Origin: Moraxella boevrei DSM 14165
GTDB taxonomy: Bacteria > Pseudomonadota > Gammaproteobacteria > Pseudomonadales > Moraxellaceae
Assembly (NCBI RefSeq): GCF_000379845.1
Contig: NZ_KB903812.1
Location: forward strand, 1 to 64,000
Direction: 5' to 3'
Length of the DNA stretch: 64,000 nt
Notes under the pieces: model-generated
Databases searched by the model: none
Seen by the model: only the letters and a program-made list of their open reading frames with translations
Told to the model about the DNA's origin: nothing
Translations under genes and position numbers: made by a program
Shown here: positions 41,288-51,252 of the stretch, piece after piece
Layout of the letters: each line of letters begins with the position of its first letter
How positions within the stretch are numbered: the first letter of the stretch is position 1

Positions 41288-42283
41288 TTAGTTTGGTAAT
41301 AAGTGACTGACTGCATCACGTTCTTCTGCCAATTCAGTTTCGGTGGCTTTCATTTTTTCAGTTGAGAACGCTGATGATACGTCAAGACCTTCAACGATTT
41401 TCCAATCACCGTCTTTACAAGTACATGGGTAAGAGTAAATCAAACCTTTTTGGATACCATATTCGCCGTTTGAGTAAACACCCATTGATATCCAGTCGCC
41501 TTCGTCTGTACCTAATGCCCATGAACGAATGTGTGCAATGGCTGCGTTGGCTGCAGAAGCTGCTGATGATGCACCACGAGCTTTAATAATCGCTGCACCA
41601 CGTTGTTGTACGTTTGGAATATAAGTTTCTTCATACCAAGTGCGGTCGATTTGCTCTAGGGCAGGTTTATCTTTAACCGTGGTAAACGTCAAATCTGGGT
41701 ATTGAGTTGATGAGTGGTTACCCCAGATAACCATTTTTTTGATGTCGTTTACGGTGGTTTCGGTTTCTTCAGCAAGCTGGGCCATGCCACGGTTGTGGTC
41801 TAGACGAGTCATTGCCGTGAAGTTGCGTGGGTCTAAGTCTGGGGCATTACGCTGTGCAATTAACGCATTGGTGTTGGCAGGGTTGCCGACGACTAATACT
41901 TTAACGTTACGGCTAGCATTGTCATTTAAGGCTTTACCTTGAGCTGAGAAAATGGCTGCATTGGCTTCAAGCAAGTCTTTACGTTCCATGCCCGGACCAC
42001 GTGGACGAGCACCGACCAATAACGCATAGTCGGCGTCTTTGAATGCAACGTTGGCATCATCAGTTTGTACCACGCCTGCTAGTAGTGGGAATGCACAGTC
42101 TTCTAGTTCCATCACCACGCCTTTTAGGGCTTCTAGGGCTGGGGTGATTTCGAGTAATTGTAAAATGACAGGTTGGTCTTTTCCGAGCATATCTCCCGAT
42201 GCAATGCGAAATAGTAATGAATAGCTGATTTGACCTGCTGCACCTGTTACAGCAACACGAACGGGTTGTTTTAATGCTGACAT
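41288..42283 (-). CDS. mdh: Malate dehydrogenase
   Basis: 331 aa NAD-dependent enzyme of the TCA cycle, oxidising malate to oxaloacetate. The Rossmann start is [20 protein letters not shown] (about 8-27). [18 protein letters not shown] supplies the substrate-binding arginines on the mobile loop, [10 protein letters not shown] follows, and [13 protein letters not shown] precedes the catalytic histidine in [11 protein letters not shown]. This is the cytoplasmic-type (about 330-aa) MDH common in Moraxellaceae and Burkholderia, not the E. coli type. Strong AGGAGA binding site; monocistronic. Confidence 0.97.
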   Translation of the reverse strand: MSALKQPVRVAVTGAAGQISYSLLFRIASGDMLGKDQPVILQLLEITPALEALKGVVMELEDCAFPLLAGVVQTDDANVAFKDADYALLVGARPRGPGMERKDLLEANAAIFSAQGKALNDNASRNVKVLVVGNPANTNALIAQRNAPDLDPRNFTAMTRLDHNRGMAQLAEETETTVNDIKKMVIWGNHSSTQYPDLTFTTVKDKPALEQIDRTWYEETYIPNVQQRGAAIIKARGASSAASAANAAIAHIRSWALGTDEGDWISMGVYSNGEYGIQKGLIYSYPCTCKDGDWKIVEGLDVSSAFSTEKMKATETELAEERDAVSHLLPN

Positions 42284-42462
42284 GGATTTCTCCTAGTTGT
42301 GGTTTTATAAAAAATTTGCCTGTTTTTAGCGATTATTTTCACATGAATAATTAGCACAAAAAATAATCGCTCAATCATCCATCACACAGGCAAGGGAGTA
42401 AAATTTGGCAAAACTAGAGTTTAGCATTTATTTGTTTTAAAATAAAGTGTTTTGCAAATTTT

Positions 42463-44484
42463 TTATTTGGAATAAATCGTTCCCATACGTTGTCTCAGGC
42501 GTTGAGGTTCGCCAAGTAATACACCATAATTAGCAGTATTTTCCATAACGGCTTTGATATAGCCACGCGTTTCTGGGTATGGAATACTTTCTACATATTG
42601 GTCAGCAGGCAGTGAGCCAAAGTCAGGTTGCCAAGTGCGGGCTTTACTCGCCCCTGCGTTGTAGCCTGCGGTGGCTAGTACCGCATTACCGCCTAATTGG
42701 TTAAAAATATCGCTCATGTAAAATGTGCCATAACGGATGTTGGTATCACCTGTTGCCACGTTACTCGCACTGTAGGGTTCGCCGAGTTTACGAGCGATTT
42801 CTTTGGCAGTCGCAGGCATAATTTGCATCAAACCACCTGCCCCAACGTTGGATTTTGCCCCCACATTAAAACGACTTTCTTGTCGCATGATGCCATACGC
42901 CCAAGCAGGGTCAATGCCAACTTGACGGCTATAATTCACCACGCTCGACTGACGTGGCATCGGATACGCCAATGCAATATTTGGAATGGTGCGAGTGGTT
43001 TCAATCGCAAAAATCGCACGGTCGTACCACCCCATGTCATTGGCTCGTTGTGCCGCCGCCAAAATCACACCATTATCGCCACGTTCACCTGCCTTACGCA
43101 CTGCCCAATTCCATTCACGATTGGTATAAGTTGGACTTGCCGATTGGTTATACAAACTAAAGGCACGGCTAAAATGTGGGTCTTGTGCCAAACGTTGGTA
43201 GTCTTGGTTGGTCGGTGCATTGGTGGTTGGTAAACGGTCAAAACGCTGTCCCAATTGCTCTTTGGCAAGTAGTCCATAATAGTCATTTTTTTGGGCTAAA
43301 TTGTTAAACATTTGCCGAGCTTGTTGTTTTTGTTGGGCATTACCTGCGTGGTGATAAGATTTTGCCAACCAATATTGCCAAATCGGTTGTTGTTGGGTTT
43401 GATAATCCATTGCCCCAATCGCTTGGCTCAAATCCGACCAACGGCTAAAACGAATGCTCGCTTGTGCATAATCTTCTGCTTCTTCAAAGTTAAACGGTTC
43501 GCCCAGACTTTTTTGCATCCAATCCACTGCTTCTATGCTAAAACCAATATCGGTATTCACATTCATGCGTGCCACGCCAAGCGTACGATAAGCATAGCGT
43601 TTGGTACGTTCATCAAAAAATTGCGGATTTTGACGCATATCATAATTTAATTGCATATTGGCGTTGTTCACCGCATCACCGCCTTGATTGGCGACTTTTG
43701 CCAAGGCAAATAGATACAAAAAGCGGTTCGTTGCATTTGGTTGTAAATTTGGCAACCTTGCAAAAAAGCGATTTGGATTATTACCAATATCTGCCAACTG
43801 AGCATAATCCAAACTCACGCCCAAGCGACTTGCCAACGGTACAATATCGCTATTGTTACCTGTACGTATCATACGGTATAGGCGTTGCACACGGTCGTCA
43901 TTATTTACCATGACGTTATTGTTGAGCTGACTGGCTAATTGTCGGCAAAGTTCAGGTTGTTTTTTGTTGGTATCTAGCCACACTTTATTTTTTTCCACCA
44001 AGGCACGCATACCATCGCCCCCTGCTTGATAGCCCAAGCCAATCGCACAGCTTTCTGACGCATCGGGGTTGGTAATATAATCTGCCACCGCACGCACAGA
44101 CGCATAATCGCCACTGCGGGCTTTTTCTTCGGCATAATCGGCGACCAATTTTTCTGCCATGACCGTGCCTTGATAACGTTTGACAAAATTGATAATATTA
44201 TCAGGCAATTGAGCACTAAGATATTGATTTAATTGCCAATATTCTGGATACATTTCTAGGTTTGAGCCTGCCATTCGTTGTTGATATGGGTACATATCAG
44301 CACCGCTACGGCTGGCTTGCTCGGCTTCATTAAAGTAGGCATCACCTTGGGCGTTCCAGCCTTGATTTTGGTTTTGCCAATTTGGATTGGCACAGGCAGA
44401 CTGCGTCAAGGTGGCAAGTACAGAAACCGCTAAAATAGAGACACTAACTTTGCTAAATGGCAATTTTGGGGCGATTGAGTTCAT
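42463..44484 (-). CDS. slt: Soluble lytic murein transglycosylase (Slt70 family)
   Basis: 673 aa periplasmic enzyme that cleaves glycan strands. Signal peptide about 1-32. The bulk (about 40-490) is the alpha-helical superhelix (U and L domains) typical of Slt70. The C-terminal catalytic domain has IMRQESRFNVGAKSNVGAGG (about 533-552), the glutamate of RQES being catalytic, then LMQIMPATAKEIA and ATAGYNAGASKARTWQ. Length is close to E. coli Slt. It is downstream of tsaE-mutL on the same strand. Confidence 0.93.
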   Translation of the reverse strand: MNSIAPKLPFSKVSVSILAVSVLATLTQSACANPNWQNQNQGWNAQGDAYFNEAEQASRSGADMYPYQQRMAGSNLEMYPEYWQLNQYLSAQLPDNIINFVKRYQGTVMAEKLVADYAEEKARSGDYASVRAVADYITNPDASESCAIGLGYQAGGDGMRALVEKNKVWLDTNKKQPELCRQLASQLNNNVMVNNDDRVQRLYRMIRTGNNSDIVPLASRLGVSLDYAQLADIGNNPNRFFARLPNLQPNATNRFLYLFALAKVANQGGDAVNNANMQLNYDMRQNPQFFDERTKRYAYRTLGVARMNVNTDIGFSIEAVDWMQKSLGEPFNFEEAEDYAQASIRFSRWSDLSQAIGAMDYQTQQQPIWQYWLAKSYHHAGNAQQKQQARQMFNNLAQKNDYYGLLAKEQLGQRFDRLPTTNAPTNQDYQRLAQDPHFSRAFSLYNQSASPTYTNREWNWAVRKAGERGDNGVILAAAQRANDMGWYDRAIFAIETTRTIPNIALAYPMPRQSSVVNYSRQVGIDPAWAYGIMRQESRFNVGAKSNVGAGGLMQIMPATAKEIARKLGEPYSASNVATGDTNIRYGTFYMSDIFNQLGGNAVLATAGYNAGASKARTWQPDFGSLPADQYVESIPYPETRGYIKAVMENTANYGVLLGEPQRLRQRMGTIYSK

Positions 44485-44626
44485 ATCGGCGACTTCACTG
44501 TTAATTAAAAAGTTAAAAATTTAAGGATTAAAAAACAAAAAAAGCAACAAATTATACACCGCTATTTACCAAAATAAATTACTAAATTCTTAAAGAATTG
44601 TTTAAAAATGTTGCTAAAACCTCTCA

Positions 44627-46120
44627 TTAACACAAATCGGTATAATCCACTTTTTTCGCTGATTTTAGCCAATCATCAATTAACCTTTGCTCAATTTTCC
44701 CACTCACCAAAAACTGCCCTGTTAACCACACGTTCACCGCTTCAACAGGATTTTGGGCTTTTTTTAATACCCCATTTAACAAACTTTGTGACGAAATTTT
44801 CAATAAATACAAGGCATTAGCATAATGCAACACCAAAGTTTTGCCAGCATTTTGTGAACTTTCCCCCACACTTTCTACCACAGACAAGGCAAGTGGTAAC
44901 AGTAAATTCGCTTGAGTTTCGCTAATATTTGCAAAATGAGTAAAATTTTGTTGATTTCCTTGATGATGTGTAAGCGTTTGATAAGTCGCATTTTTTTCGC
45001 TAACTTTTAAAGTTCTTAACGTGTCTGATTTTTTTGCTAAAATATGTTTGTCAAAAATATGGGTTTTGTCTCGTTGAATATCATTTTTAACATTCTTATT
45101 AATTTCAATTTTTTGCGATAAATTTTTTAATTTATCTAACATATTTTGACTTAAATGCGCCAAAATATGACTTAACGGCTGAATTTTCACTTGTTGCTTA
45201 CTCGGATGAATATTAACGTTTATCCAGTCGGTCGGCAACTCAAAAAACAAGGCATAACCAATTTGGTCAAAACCCGCTTGGCGAGCGACTTTTTGCAACG
45301 TTTGACTGATAGAAAAATCGGTAACTAACCGATGATTGATATAAATTAATCTGGGTAAAGTTGGTTGATTTACCCAAAAAAAACCTAAAACTTTAGCGTT
45401 TTTATCAAGATTTTCACTAAGATTTGGTAAATTAAATTCAATGTTATGGGCAAATGGTTGTAAATTTTTATTTAACGAAATTTCAAGTCGAACTAATGAA
45501 TTTTGGGTGGTGGATAAGTTTAAGCGTAATTTATTTTGATGATACAGTTCAATGTTGATATTAGCAAAACTGCTGGCGATTTTTTGCACGATTTGTTCAA
45601 TGTGGCTAAACTCAGTGCTAATACTTTTTAAATGATGTCGGCGAGCAGGCACGTTAAAATACAGATCTCGTACGCTGACAGTCGTGCCTTTGTCTTTGAC
45701 AATTGGCTGAATATTGGCATGGCTAGCATCATTACCAGAAACTGTAAGTTGTCTTCCTATGCCTGTGTTATCAGGACTGCTACTCAACGTCAGATGCGAC
45801 ACGCCTGCAATGCTTGCCAAGGCTTCGCCACGAAAGCCGAGCGAGTCGATACCTGTGAGTTCGGCAACGTCCGCAATTTTACTGGTAGCATGACGAGTGA
45901 CAGCGAGCAACATATCATCGGCGTGAATGCCGTGTCCGTCATCGCTGACTTGGATATGCCCCAATCCGCCTTGTTCGATATCAATGCGAATGTGGGTCGC
46001 CCCTGCGTCTATGGCATTTTCAAGCAGTTCTTTGACCACGGAAGCAGGGCGAGTTACCACTTCGCCTGCACAGATTTGGTTGATGAGTAGGGGGGATAGT
46101 TTTTTAATTCGCTGTTGCAT
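44627..46120 (-). CDS. mutL: DNA mismatch repair protein MutL, short C-terminal domain
   Basis: 497 aa. The N-terminal GHKL ATPase is complete: LLINQICAGEVVTRPASVVK, ELLENAIDAGATHIRID with the catalytic Glu, VSDDGHGI, TRHATSKIADV and GFRGEALASIAG. The linker begins near residue 330. The C-terminal part is only about 110 residues (from ANLLLPLALSVVESV), whereas related MutL proteins of about 600-650 aa have a dimerisation/endonuclease domain with a DxHAAHER block. I cannot find that block in this frame or in the short space downstream. GKTLVLHYANALYLLK may be the start of that domain. Partner mutS is not in the window. It is coupled to tsaE (3-bp gap). Confidence 0.9.
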   Translation of the reverse strand: MQQRIKKLSPLLINQICAGEVVTRPASVVKELLENAIDAGATHIRIDIEQGGLGHIQVSDDGHGIHADDMLLAVTRHATSKIADVAELTGIDSLGFRGEALASIAGVSHLTLSSSPDNTGIGRQLTVSGNDASHANIQPIVKDKGTTVSVRDLYFNVPARRHHLKSISTEFSHIEQIVQKIASSFANINIELYHQNKLRLNLSTTQNSLVRLEISLNKNLQPFAHNIEFNLPNLSENLDKNAKVLGFFWVNQPTLPRLIYINHRLVTDFSISQTLQKVARQAGFDQIGYALFFELPTDWINVNIHPSKQQVKIQPLSHILAHLSQNMLDKLKNLSQKIEINKNVKNDIQRDKTHIFDKHILAKKSDTLRTLKVSEKNATYQTLTHHQGNQQNFTHFANISETQANLLLPLALSVVESVGESSQNAGKTLVLHYANALYLLKISSQSLLNGVLKKAQNPVEAVNVWLTGQFLVSGKIEQRLIDDWLKSAKKVDYTDLC

Positions 46121-46123
46121 TTG

Positions 46124-46570
46124 TCAAAGTTTGTTGGTTAAAATTAACTGTCTATCATCATTTTCTAAACGTTTGATTTCAATCAAAATATCAGGTTTTG
46201 GCAAAATATTCTCGGCACGGCTCGCCCACTCAATAATCACGAGCGAATTTGTCTCATCAAAATACTCAAAAAACCCAATAAAATCCAACTCTTCTGGGTC
46301 ATTTAATCGGTACAAATCGGCGTGATAAACGGGCTTAATTGACTTATCAGTTTGGGCGATTTGATAGGGTTCAACAAGCGTATAAGTGGGGCTTTTGACC
46401 GCACCGTTATACCCGAGTGCTTGAAGCAAATAGCGAGTAAAAGTCGTCTTACCTGCCCCCAAGTCGCCTGACAACCAAATCGAACCTGTTGGATTGGTTT
46501 TGGCAAACTCTGTGGCAAATTTTTCGGTGTCGGTTTCGGATTTTAAAATAAGGGTTTGATTTTTCATCAT
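46124..46570 (-). CDS. tsaE: tRNA threonylcarbamoyladenosine biosynthesis ATPase TsaE
   Basis: 148 aa P-loop ATPase that powers the TsaB-TsaD-TsaE complex making t6A37 in ANN-decoding tRNAs. Walker A is SGDLGAGKTTFTRYLLQALG (about 34-53). VKSPTYTLVEPYQ and HADLYRLNDPEELDFIGFFE are signature blocks, and SLVIIEWASRAE contains the family tryptophan region. Start codons at 46570 and 46567 are both ATG. Immediately upstream of mutL on the same strand, a frequent arrangement, though an amidase gene often found between them is absent. Confidence 0.95.
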   Translation of the reverse strand: MMKNQTLILKSETDTEKFATEFAKTNPTGSIWLSGDLGAGKTTFTRYLLQALGYNGAVKSPTYTLVEPYQIAQTDKSIKPVYHADLYRLNDPEELDFIGFFEYFDETNSLVIIEWASRAENILPKPDILIEIKRLENDDRQLILTNKL

Positions 46571-46727
46571 TATTGGTTTACTAAAATTTGTTGGTTAAAT
46601 TAAAAAGTATCTAAAAATTATGGTTATTTTACCATAATTTTCTACCAATTTTTTTAAATAAATTTGCCAAATAAAGCCTAAAATCTACCAATTACATAAC
46701 GATAACCCAACTATTTGACAAAATAAT

Positions 46728-46735
46728 GTTATAAT
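46728..46735 (+). promoter_or_regulatory. Extended -10 promoter for the FMN-binding glutamate-synthase-like gene
   Basis: TGTTATAAT (46727-46735) is an extended -10 element followed by a start codon 40 bp later. TTGACA at 46715-46720 is only 9 bp upstream and so cannot serve as its -35. Confidence 0.5.
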
Positions 46736-46774
46736 TCGCCACTTTAACGTTGATAATAAAAATTAGGTAGCCGT

Positions 46775-48589
46775 ATGACCGTTGCAAATCCCGCTCACCC
46801 GACTAAAAATTCCCACACAGATGGCGATGAATCATATTTTTTTGGGCTTATCATGCGTTATAGCGTATTTGGCATTGCAGTGATTACCTTAATTTTGGGT
46901 TTAATTTTACTTAAATGGTGGCTGATTGTGATTGGATTTGCCAGCGTTGGGCTTGGGATTTATGATATCAGCCAACAACGCCATGCCATTTTGCGTAATT
47001 ATCCATTATCGGGGCATTTTCGCTATTTGTTTGAAAATTTTCGCCCAGAAATTCGCCAATATTTTTTGGAAGACGATCAAGTCGCTGTGCCTTTTTCTCG
47101 GCAAAAACGTGCATTGGTGTATCAACGAGCCAAAAATGTGAGTGACACCAGTGCGTTTGGTACGTTGGAAGACCTGTATGCTAGTGGTAAGGAGTGGTTT
47201 TTACAGTCGATGGGGTCTTATCCACTAAAAGAGACCAATTTTAAAATCCATGTCGGCAATGAAAAATGCAAACAACCTTATGATTTATCAGTATTTAATG
47301 TTTCAGCCATGAGTTTTGGCAGTCTGTCGGCAGCAGCCGTGGAGGCATTAAATAAGGGGGCAAAAATGGGCGGTTTTGCTCACGATACAGGCGAAGGAGC
47401 GATTAGTCCGTATCATAAAATTCATGGCGGTGATTTAATTTGGGAGCTTGGCACAGGTTATTTTGGTTGTCGTAATCATGATGGCACGTTTAGCCCAGAA
47501 AAATTTGCCGAACGAGCCAAAGACCCACAAGTCAAGATGATTGAAATCAAGCTATCACAAGGGGCAAAACCCGGTAAAGGTGGGGTGTTACCCAAAGAAA
47601 AAATCACTGAAGAAATCGCCAAAACCCGTGATATTCCGATGGATGTGGACTGTATCTCGCCTGCATCACATTCAGCATTTAATACACCACGAGAACTTGT
47701 GAAATTTTGGCAACAACTGCGTGAATTATCAGGCGGAAAACCCGTTGGTTTTAAACTGTGCATTGGTCAGCCGTGGCAGTTTATGGCGATTGTCAAAGCA
47801 ATGATAGATGAGAACGATTATCCTGATTTTATCGTGGTGGACGGTGCGGAAGGCGGTACTGGGGCAGCTCCTGTTGAGTTTATGGATAATGTGGGTATGC
47901 CATTATTGGACGGATTTTTGTTTGTGCATAATACACTTGTGGGAGCAAAAATCCGTGATAAAATCAAAATCGGCGTCAGTGGTAAGCTCATCACCGCTTT
48001 TGACATTGCCAGAATCTTATCACTGGGAGCAGATTTTTGTAATTCGGCTCGTGGCTTCATGTTTGCGGTGGGTTGTATTCAATCTCGTTCGTGTCATACC
48101 AACAAATGCCCAACAGGGGTTGCAACGCAAGATCCTTACCGCCAAAAGGCACTATACGTCCCTGATAAGGCTGAACGTGTGTATAATTTTCATAAAAATA
48201 CCCTTAAAGCCCTATCAGGAATTTTGGGGGCAGTGGGCGTATCGCATCCCAACGATTTAAAGCCATATCATATTGCAAGGCGACTTGAAAACGGTCAAAT
48301 CAAGCTGTTATCACAATATTATTATTTTACCTTTGAAGGGGTTTTGTTGGATTTAACCGCTCGCTCGGACATTTACAATCGTATGTGGATTATGGCAAAT
48401 GCGGATAATTTTAATGCTGACTATGAAAGCCTTGTGGCGTATAATGCCGAAATTGCCAAAAAATTTCCTGACATTTTACAGCAATCTGAACGTGAAAATA
48501 ATTTTCATCATCGAGACAAAAATCCGCAAAAAATTGATATCGTGGATTTAAATGCCAGTTATTACAGTTATCATGACGACCCGCAGTAA
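46775..48589 (+). CDS. FMN-binding glutamate synthase family protein
   Basis: 604 aa. Two membrane segments near the N-terminus (about 29-65) anchor it, followed by the glutamate synthase central/FMN TIM-barrel domain. FNVSAMSFGSLSAAAVEALN, GGFAHDTGEGAISPYH, EIKLSQGAKPGKGGVLP, VDGAEGGTGAAPVEF and RSCHTNKCPTGVATQ are the domain's hallmark blocks, the last resembling the 3Fe-4S cysteine region. The glutaminase domain of true GltB is missing. Members of this stand-alone group are of uncertain physiological function. Cotranscribed with the downstream permease gene (21-bp gap). Confidence 0.9.
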   Translation: MTVANPAHPTKNSHTDGDESYFFGLIMRYSVFGIAVITLILGLILLKWWLIVIGFASVGLGIYDISQQRHAILRNYPLSGHFRYLFENFRPEIRQYFLEDDQVAVPFSRQKRALVYQRAKNVSDTSAFGTLEDLYASGKEWFLQSMGSYPLKETNFKIHVGNEKCKQPYDLSVFNVSAMSFGSLSAAAVEALNKGAKMGGFAHDTGEGAISPYHKIHGGDLIWELGTGYFGCRNHDGTFSPEKFAERAKDPQVKMIEIKLSQGAKPGKGGVLPKEKITEEIAKTRDIPMDVDCISPASHSAFNTPRELVKFWQQLRELSGGKPVGFKLCIGQPWQFMAIVKAMIDENDYPDFIVVDGAEGGTGAAPVEFMDNVGMPLLDGFLFVHNTLVGAKIRDKIKIGVSGKLITAFDIARILSLGADFCNSARGFMFAVGCIQSRSCHTNKCPTGVATQDPYRQKALYVPDKAERVYNFHKNTLKALSGILGAVGVSHPNDLKPYHIARRLENGQIKLLSQYYYFTFEGVLLDLTARSDIYNRMWIMANADNFNADYESLVAYNAEIAKKFPDILQQSERENNFHHRDKNPQKIDIVDLNASYYSYHDDPQ

Positions 48590-48610
48590 GCGTTTTTTAT
48601 AGGTAAAACC

Positions 48611-49738
48611 ATGAATCAGTATACCCTACCACCCAGAGCCTTGATTATTTTTGGTTTTGCGATTATGGCATTGTTCGCCAGCTTTTATTATTTATTACAG
48701 GTTTGGTTAATCATTTTTGGCTCAGTGTTATTTGCCGTTTTTTTGTCGGGTTTGGCTGATTATGCCAGACAAATCCCCAAAATTGGCAAAAAATTAGAAA
48801 AAGTTTCCCAACCTTTGTTAATTGGTATTATCACTTTTTTATTGTTCACAGTGATATGTACTTTTTTAGCGAATTTTGGTACCGATTTGGTTAATCAGTT
48901 TTCCGATATTAAAAAAATGATACCCACTGCGATTACCACCATTGATGAATATTTGCAAGGTTATCCTGTTTTGTATAAGTGGCTTACTAGCCGTGATTGG
49001 TTTATCCAAATTCAACAAAATCCGCACGCCTTTTTTTCGCAGTATAGCCAAGAAGCGGTGAATACCCTACCCATGCTGTTAAGCAAGTTTATGAGTGGGG
49101 TGGGTACATTTTTGATAATTTTGTTATTGGGATTATTTTTGGTATTAAATCCTAAACTGTATCAGCAAAGTTTTATCGCACTCATTCCTAAAGCTCACCG
49201 AGACAAGGCAAAATATCTCTTAGAACGCAGTTATGAAGCATTAAAACAATGGCTCGTTGGTCAGATGGTTGTCATGTCTTTTGTTGGGGTGAGTACCGCT
49301 GTTGCTTTGTGGTTTATGGACGTGCCATTTGCGTTAGCACTGGGCGTGATTGCGTTTATTGCAGATTTTATCCCTGTGCTAGGTCCTTGGCTTGCAGCGA
49401 TACCGATTGTATTGGTAGCTTTGATTGTTACCCCAAAGATGCTGCTTTGGGTGATAGTGATGATTGTGGTTGTACAACAGATTGAAAGCTATGTTGTTTC
49501 GCCACTGGTTCAGCAACGCTTGGTAGATTTACCACCTGTTGCCTTATTACTATCACAAATTATCATGGGGTCATTGACAGGCATTTTAGGCATTGCCTTG
49601 GCAACACCGATTATGGTAATTGTGATTGTTTGGACACAAGTGTTGTATATCAAGTTTATTTTGGGCGATGATGAGATTAAAATCATGGGGCAAACCGATG
49701 AAGATTTTTTAAAAGATAGATATCGCCCTGCTGAATAA
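48611..49738 (+). CDS. AI-2E family transporter (PerM-like permease)
   Basis: 375 aa membrane protein with about eight predicted helices: two at the N-terminus, a long soluble segment (about 95-160), then a hydrophobic C-terminal half. LKQWLVGQMVVMSFVGVSTA and DFIPVLGPWLAAIPIVLVAL are the family signatures, followed by QQIESYVVSPLVQQRLVDLP. The family includes the autoinducer-2 exporter TqsA and Na+/H+ antiporters, so the substrate cannot be assigned. No RBS of note. It ends near a terminator shared with the convergent QueD-family gene. Confidence 0.88.
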   Translation: MNQYTLPPRALIIFGFAIMALFASFYYLLQVWLIIFGSVLFAVFLSGLADYARQIPKIGKKLEKVSQPLLIGIITFLLFTVICTFLANFGTDLVNQFSDIKKMIPTAITTIDEYLQGYPVLYKWLTSRDWFIQIQQNPHAFFSQYSQEAVNTLPMLLSKFMSGVGTFLIILLLGLFLVLNPKLYQQSFIALIPKAHRDKAKYLLERSYEALKQWLVGQMVVMSFVGVSTAVALWFMDVPFALALGVIAFIADFIPVLGPWLAAIPIVLVALIVTPKMLLWVIVMIVVVQQIESYVVSPLVQQRLVDLPPVALLLSQIIMGSLTGILGIALATPIMVIVIVWTQVLYIKFILGDDEIKIMGQTDEDFLKDRYRPAE

Positions 49739-49751
49739 TTCATAAAAAAAG

Positions 49752-49778
49752 GGACGTTTTATTAGCTACAAAACGTCC
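49752..49778 (-). terminator. Terminator of the QueD-family gene, also convergent to the permease gene
   Basis: GGACGTTTT (49752-49760) pairs with AAAACGTCC (49770-49778), loop of 9 nt. On the minus strand it is followed by CCCTTTTTTTAT. Confidence 0.85.
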
Positions 49779-49793
49779 ACTTCATTTAAACAA

Positions 49794-50390
49794 TCAAACT
49801 TCAACTTGTTTTACCACTTCTGGATTGACAAATTTTTCACCATTGATGAGTTTATCATACATCTTTGGGTCATGCCATTCGGCTTTGACTTGTTCGCTAA
49901 AGGCAAAATCGGTTAATTTTAACTCGCCCATTTGTACATTATTCACATCATCAGCAAAACATTGGGCGTAGCCTGTGGCGGTTTCGTGGACAATCACCGA
50001 ATACACTTTGACATCGGTTTCACCATTTTGCATTTGGGTCTGTTGTAAAATTTCTCTTGCCCAAAAGAAAATCACTCGGCTAAACTGCTCGGCTGACGGC
50101 GAAACAGGTAACGACACCCAACGACTGCTAAATTTTTTGCAAGCGTCAATATACTCGCTATCATCTTTATCCCAAAAACAAATGGCATGGTCAAAACTGT
50201 CAATCATATCCTTAATGGACGATTTTAATAAGCCAAAATCATACACCATTTGTCCATTGTCAAGGCGGTGGGCTTCAAGCAACAACTCAACTTGATAACT
50301 GTGTCCGTGAATAGAATATTTACAACGGTCAGAGCTACAATTCCGCACGATATGAGCATTTTCAAATTTAAAAAGTTTTCGGATACGCAT
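49794..50390 (-). CDS. queD: 6-carboxytetrahydropterin synthase / 6-pyruvoyl-tetrahydropterin synthase family (QueD-like)
   Basis: 198 aa. Probable role in the queuosine pathway, converting dihydroneopterin triphosphate to 6-carboxytetrahydropterin. FKFENAHIVRNCSSDRCKYS is followed by IHGHSYQVELLLEAH with two zinc-binding histidines, then MVYDFGLLKSSIKDMIDSFD. SVIVHETATGYAQCF contains the catalytic His and the conserved Glu. The CSSDRC pattern has a cysteine where QueD has its catalytic one. It is longer than E. coli QueD (about 120 aa), like other gammaproteobacterial long forms. Monocistronic. Confidence 0.88.
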   Translation of the reverse strand: MRIRKLFKFENAHIVRNCSSDRCKYSIHGHSYQVELLLEAHRLDNGQMVYDFGLLKSSIKDMIDSFDHAICFWDKDDSEYIDACKKFSSRWVSLPVSPSAEQFSRVIFFWAREILQQTQMQNGETDVKVYSVIVHETATGYAQCFADDVNNVQMGELKLTDFAFSEQVKAEWHDPKMYDKLINGEKFVNPEVVKQVEV

Positions 50391-50589
50391 TTTTCTACTT
50401 CATTATAAAAATTGTTTTTGTAGGCTCGGATTTATCCCACCCTACTGGTAAATTTCAGCTATTATAAAGCCTTTTACCAAAATCAGCCATTTTTTTGGCA
50501 ACTTTTTTTATCAATTTTACTTTGAGTTTTTTTAAAGTCTAAATTTTTATGCTAAAATGCCAAAATTGACAACAAATTTTGGGGAAAGC

Positions 50590-51225
50590 ATGATTAAAGT
50601 GTTGGTGGTAGATGACCATGATTTAGTGAGAATGGGGATTACCCGTATGCTAGCTGATAGCCCTGACATACAGGTGATTGCTGATGCCGATAATGGTGAA
50701 ACCGCTATTTTGTTGGCAAAAAACCAACAACCTGACGTGGTATTGTTGGACGTCAATATGCCAAATATGGACGGCTTGGAGGTGACCAAACGTCTGATGC
50801 AGATTGACAAAAACAGCAAAATTTTGGCAGTAAGTTCACTCGCCAGCCAGCCTTATCCCGCCATGCTCATAAAAGCAGGGGTAACGGGCTATATTACCAA
50901 AGGCACACCGCTTGACGAGATGATAAAGGCCATCAAAAAAGTCGCACAAGGCGGGCGTTATTTTAGTGCAGATGTGGCAGAGCAACTTGCCGATATGCTC
51001 ACCGCTGAAAAAAGTGAAAATCCGTTTGATTTGTTAAGCGAACGTGAAATGCAAGTCGCCATGATGGTAGTGAATTGTCAAAGTCCACAACAAATCGCCG
51101 ACCAGTTATTTGTCAGTGTCAAAACAGTAAACACTTACCGTTATCGCATTTTTGAAAAACTCAACCTTGATAGCGATGTGAAGCTCACCCACCTTGCCAT
51201 GCGACATGGATTAATAAAACCTTAA
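50590..51225 (+). CDS. gacA: GacA/UvrY-type LuxR-family response regulator
   Basis: 211 aa from ATG 50590, with GGGGAAAG upstream; the frame extends further up but MIKVLVVDDHDLVRMGI is the normal start. Receiver domain 1-120: phosphoacceptor Asp in VVLLDVNMPNMDG (about 54), and conserved Lys in GYITKGTP. The C-terminal LuxR helix-turn-helix is LLSEREMQVAMMVVNCQSPQ, IADQLFVSVKTVNTYRYRIF. GacA orthologues activate small RNAs that titrate CsrA/RsmA. The cognate GacS/BarA hybrid kinase is not here; a PilS-like kinase follows 27 bp later. Confidence 0.88.
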   Translation: MIKVLVVDDHDLVRMGITRMLADSPDIQVIADADNGETAILLAKNQQPDVVLLDVNMPNMDGLEVTKRLMQIDKNSKILAVSSLASQPYPAMLIKAGVTGYITKGTPLDEMIKAIKKVAQGGRYFSADVAEQLADMLTAEKSENPFDLLSEREMQVAMMVVNCQSPQQIADQLFVSVKTVNTYRYRIFEKLNLDSDVKLTHLAMRHGLIKP

Positions 51226-51252
51226 TCTACACTAAAATAAAAGTGAAAAAAA

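Noticed and set aside
42697-43233. 178-codon plus-strand frame inside slt
   Set aside because: It is the antisense of the strongly supported transglycosylase and has no coherent domain.
46715-46735. TTGACA plus TATAAT before the glutamate-synthase-like gene as a consensus promoter
   Set aside because: The spacer is 9 bp, too short for sigma70; only the extended -10 is retained.
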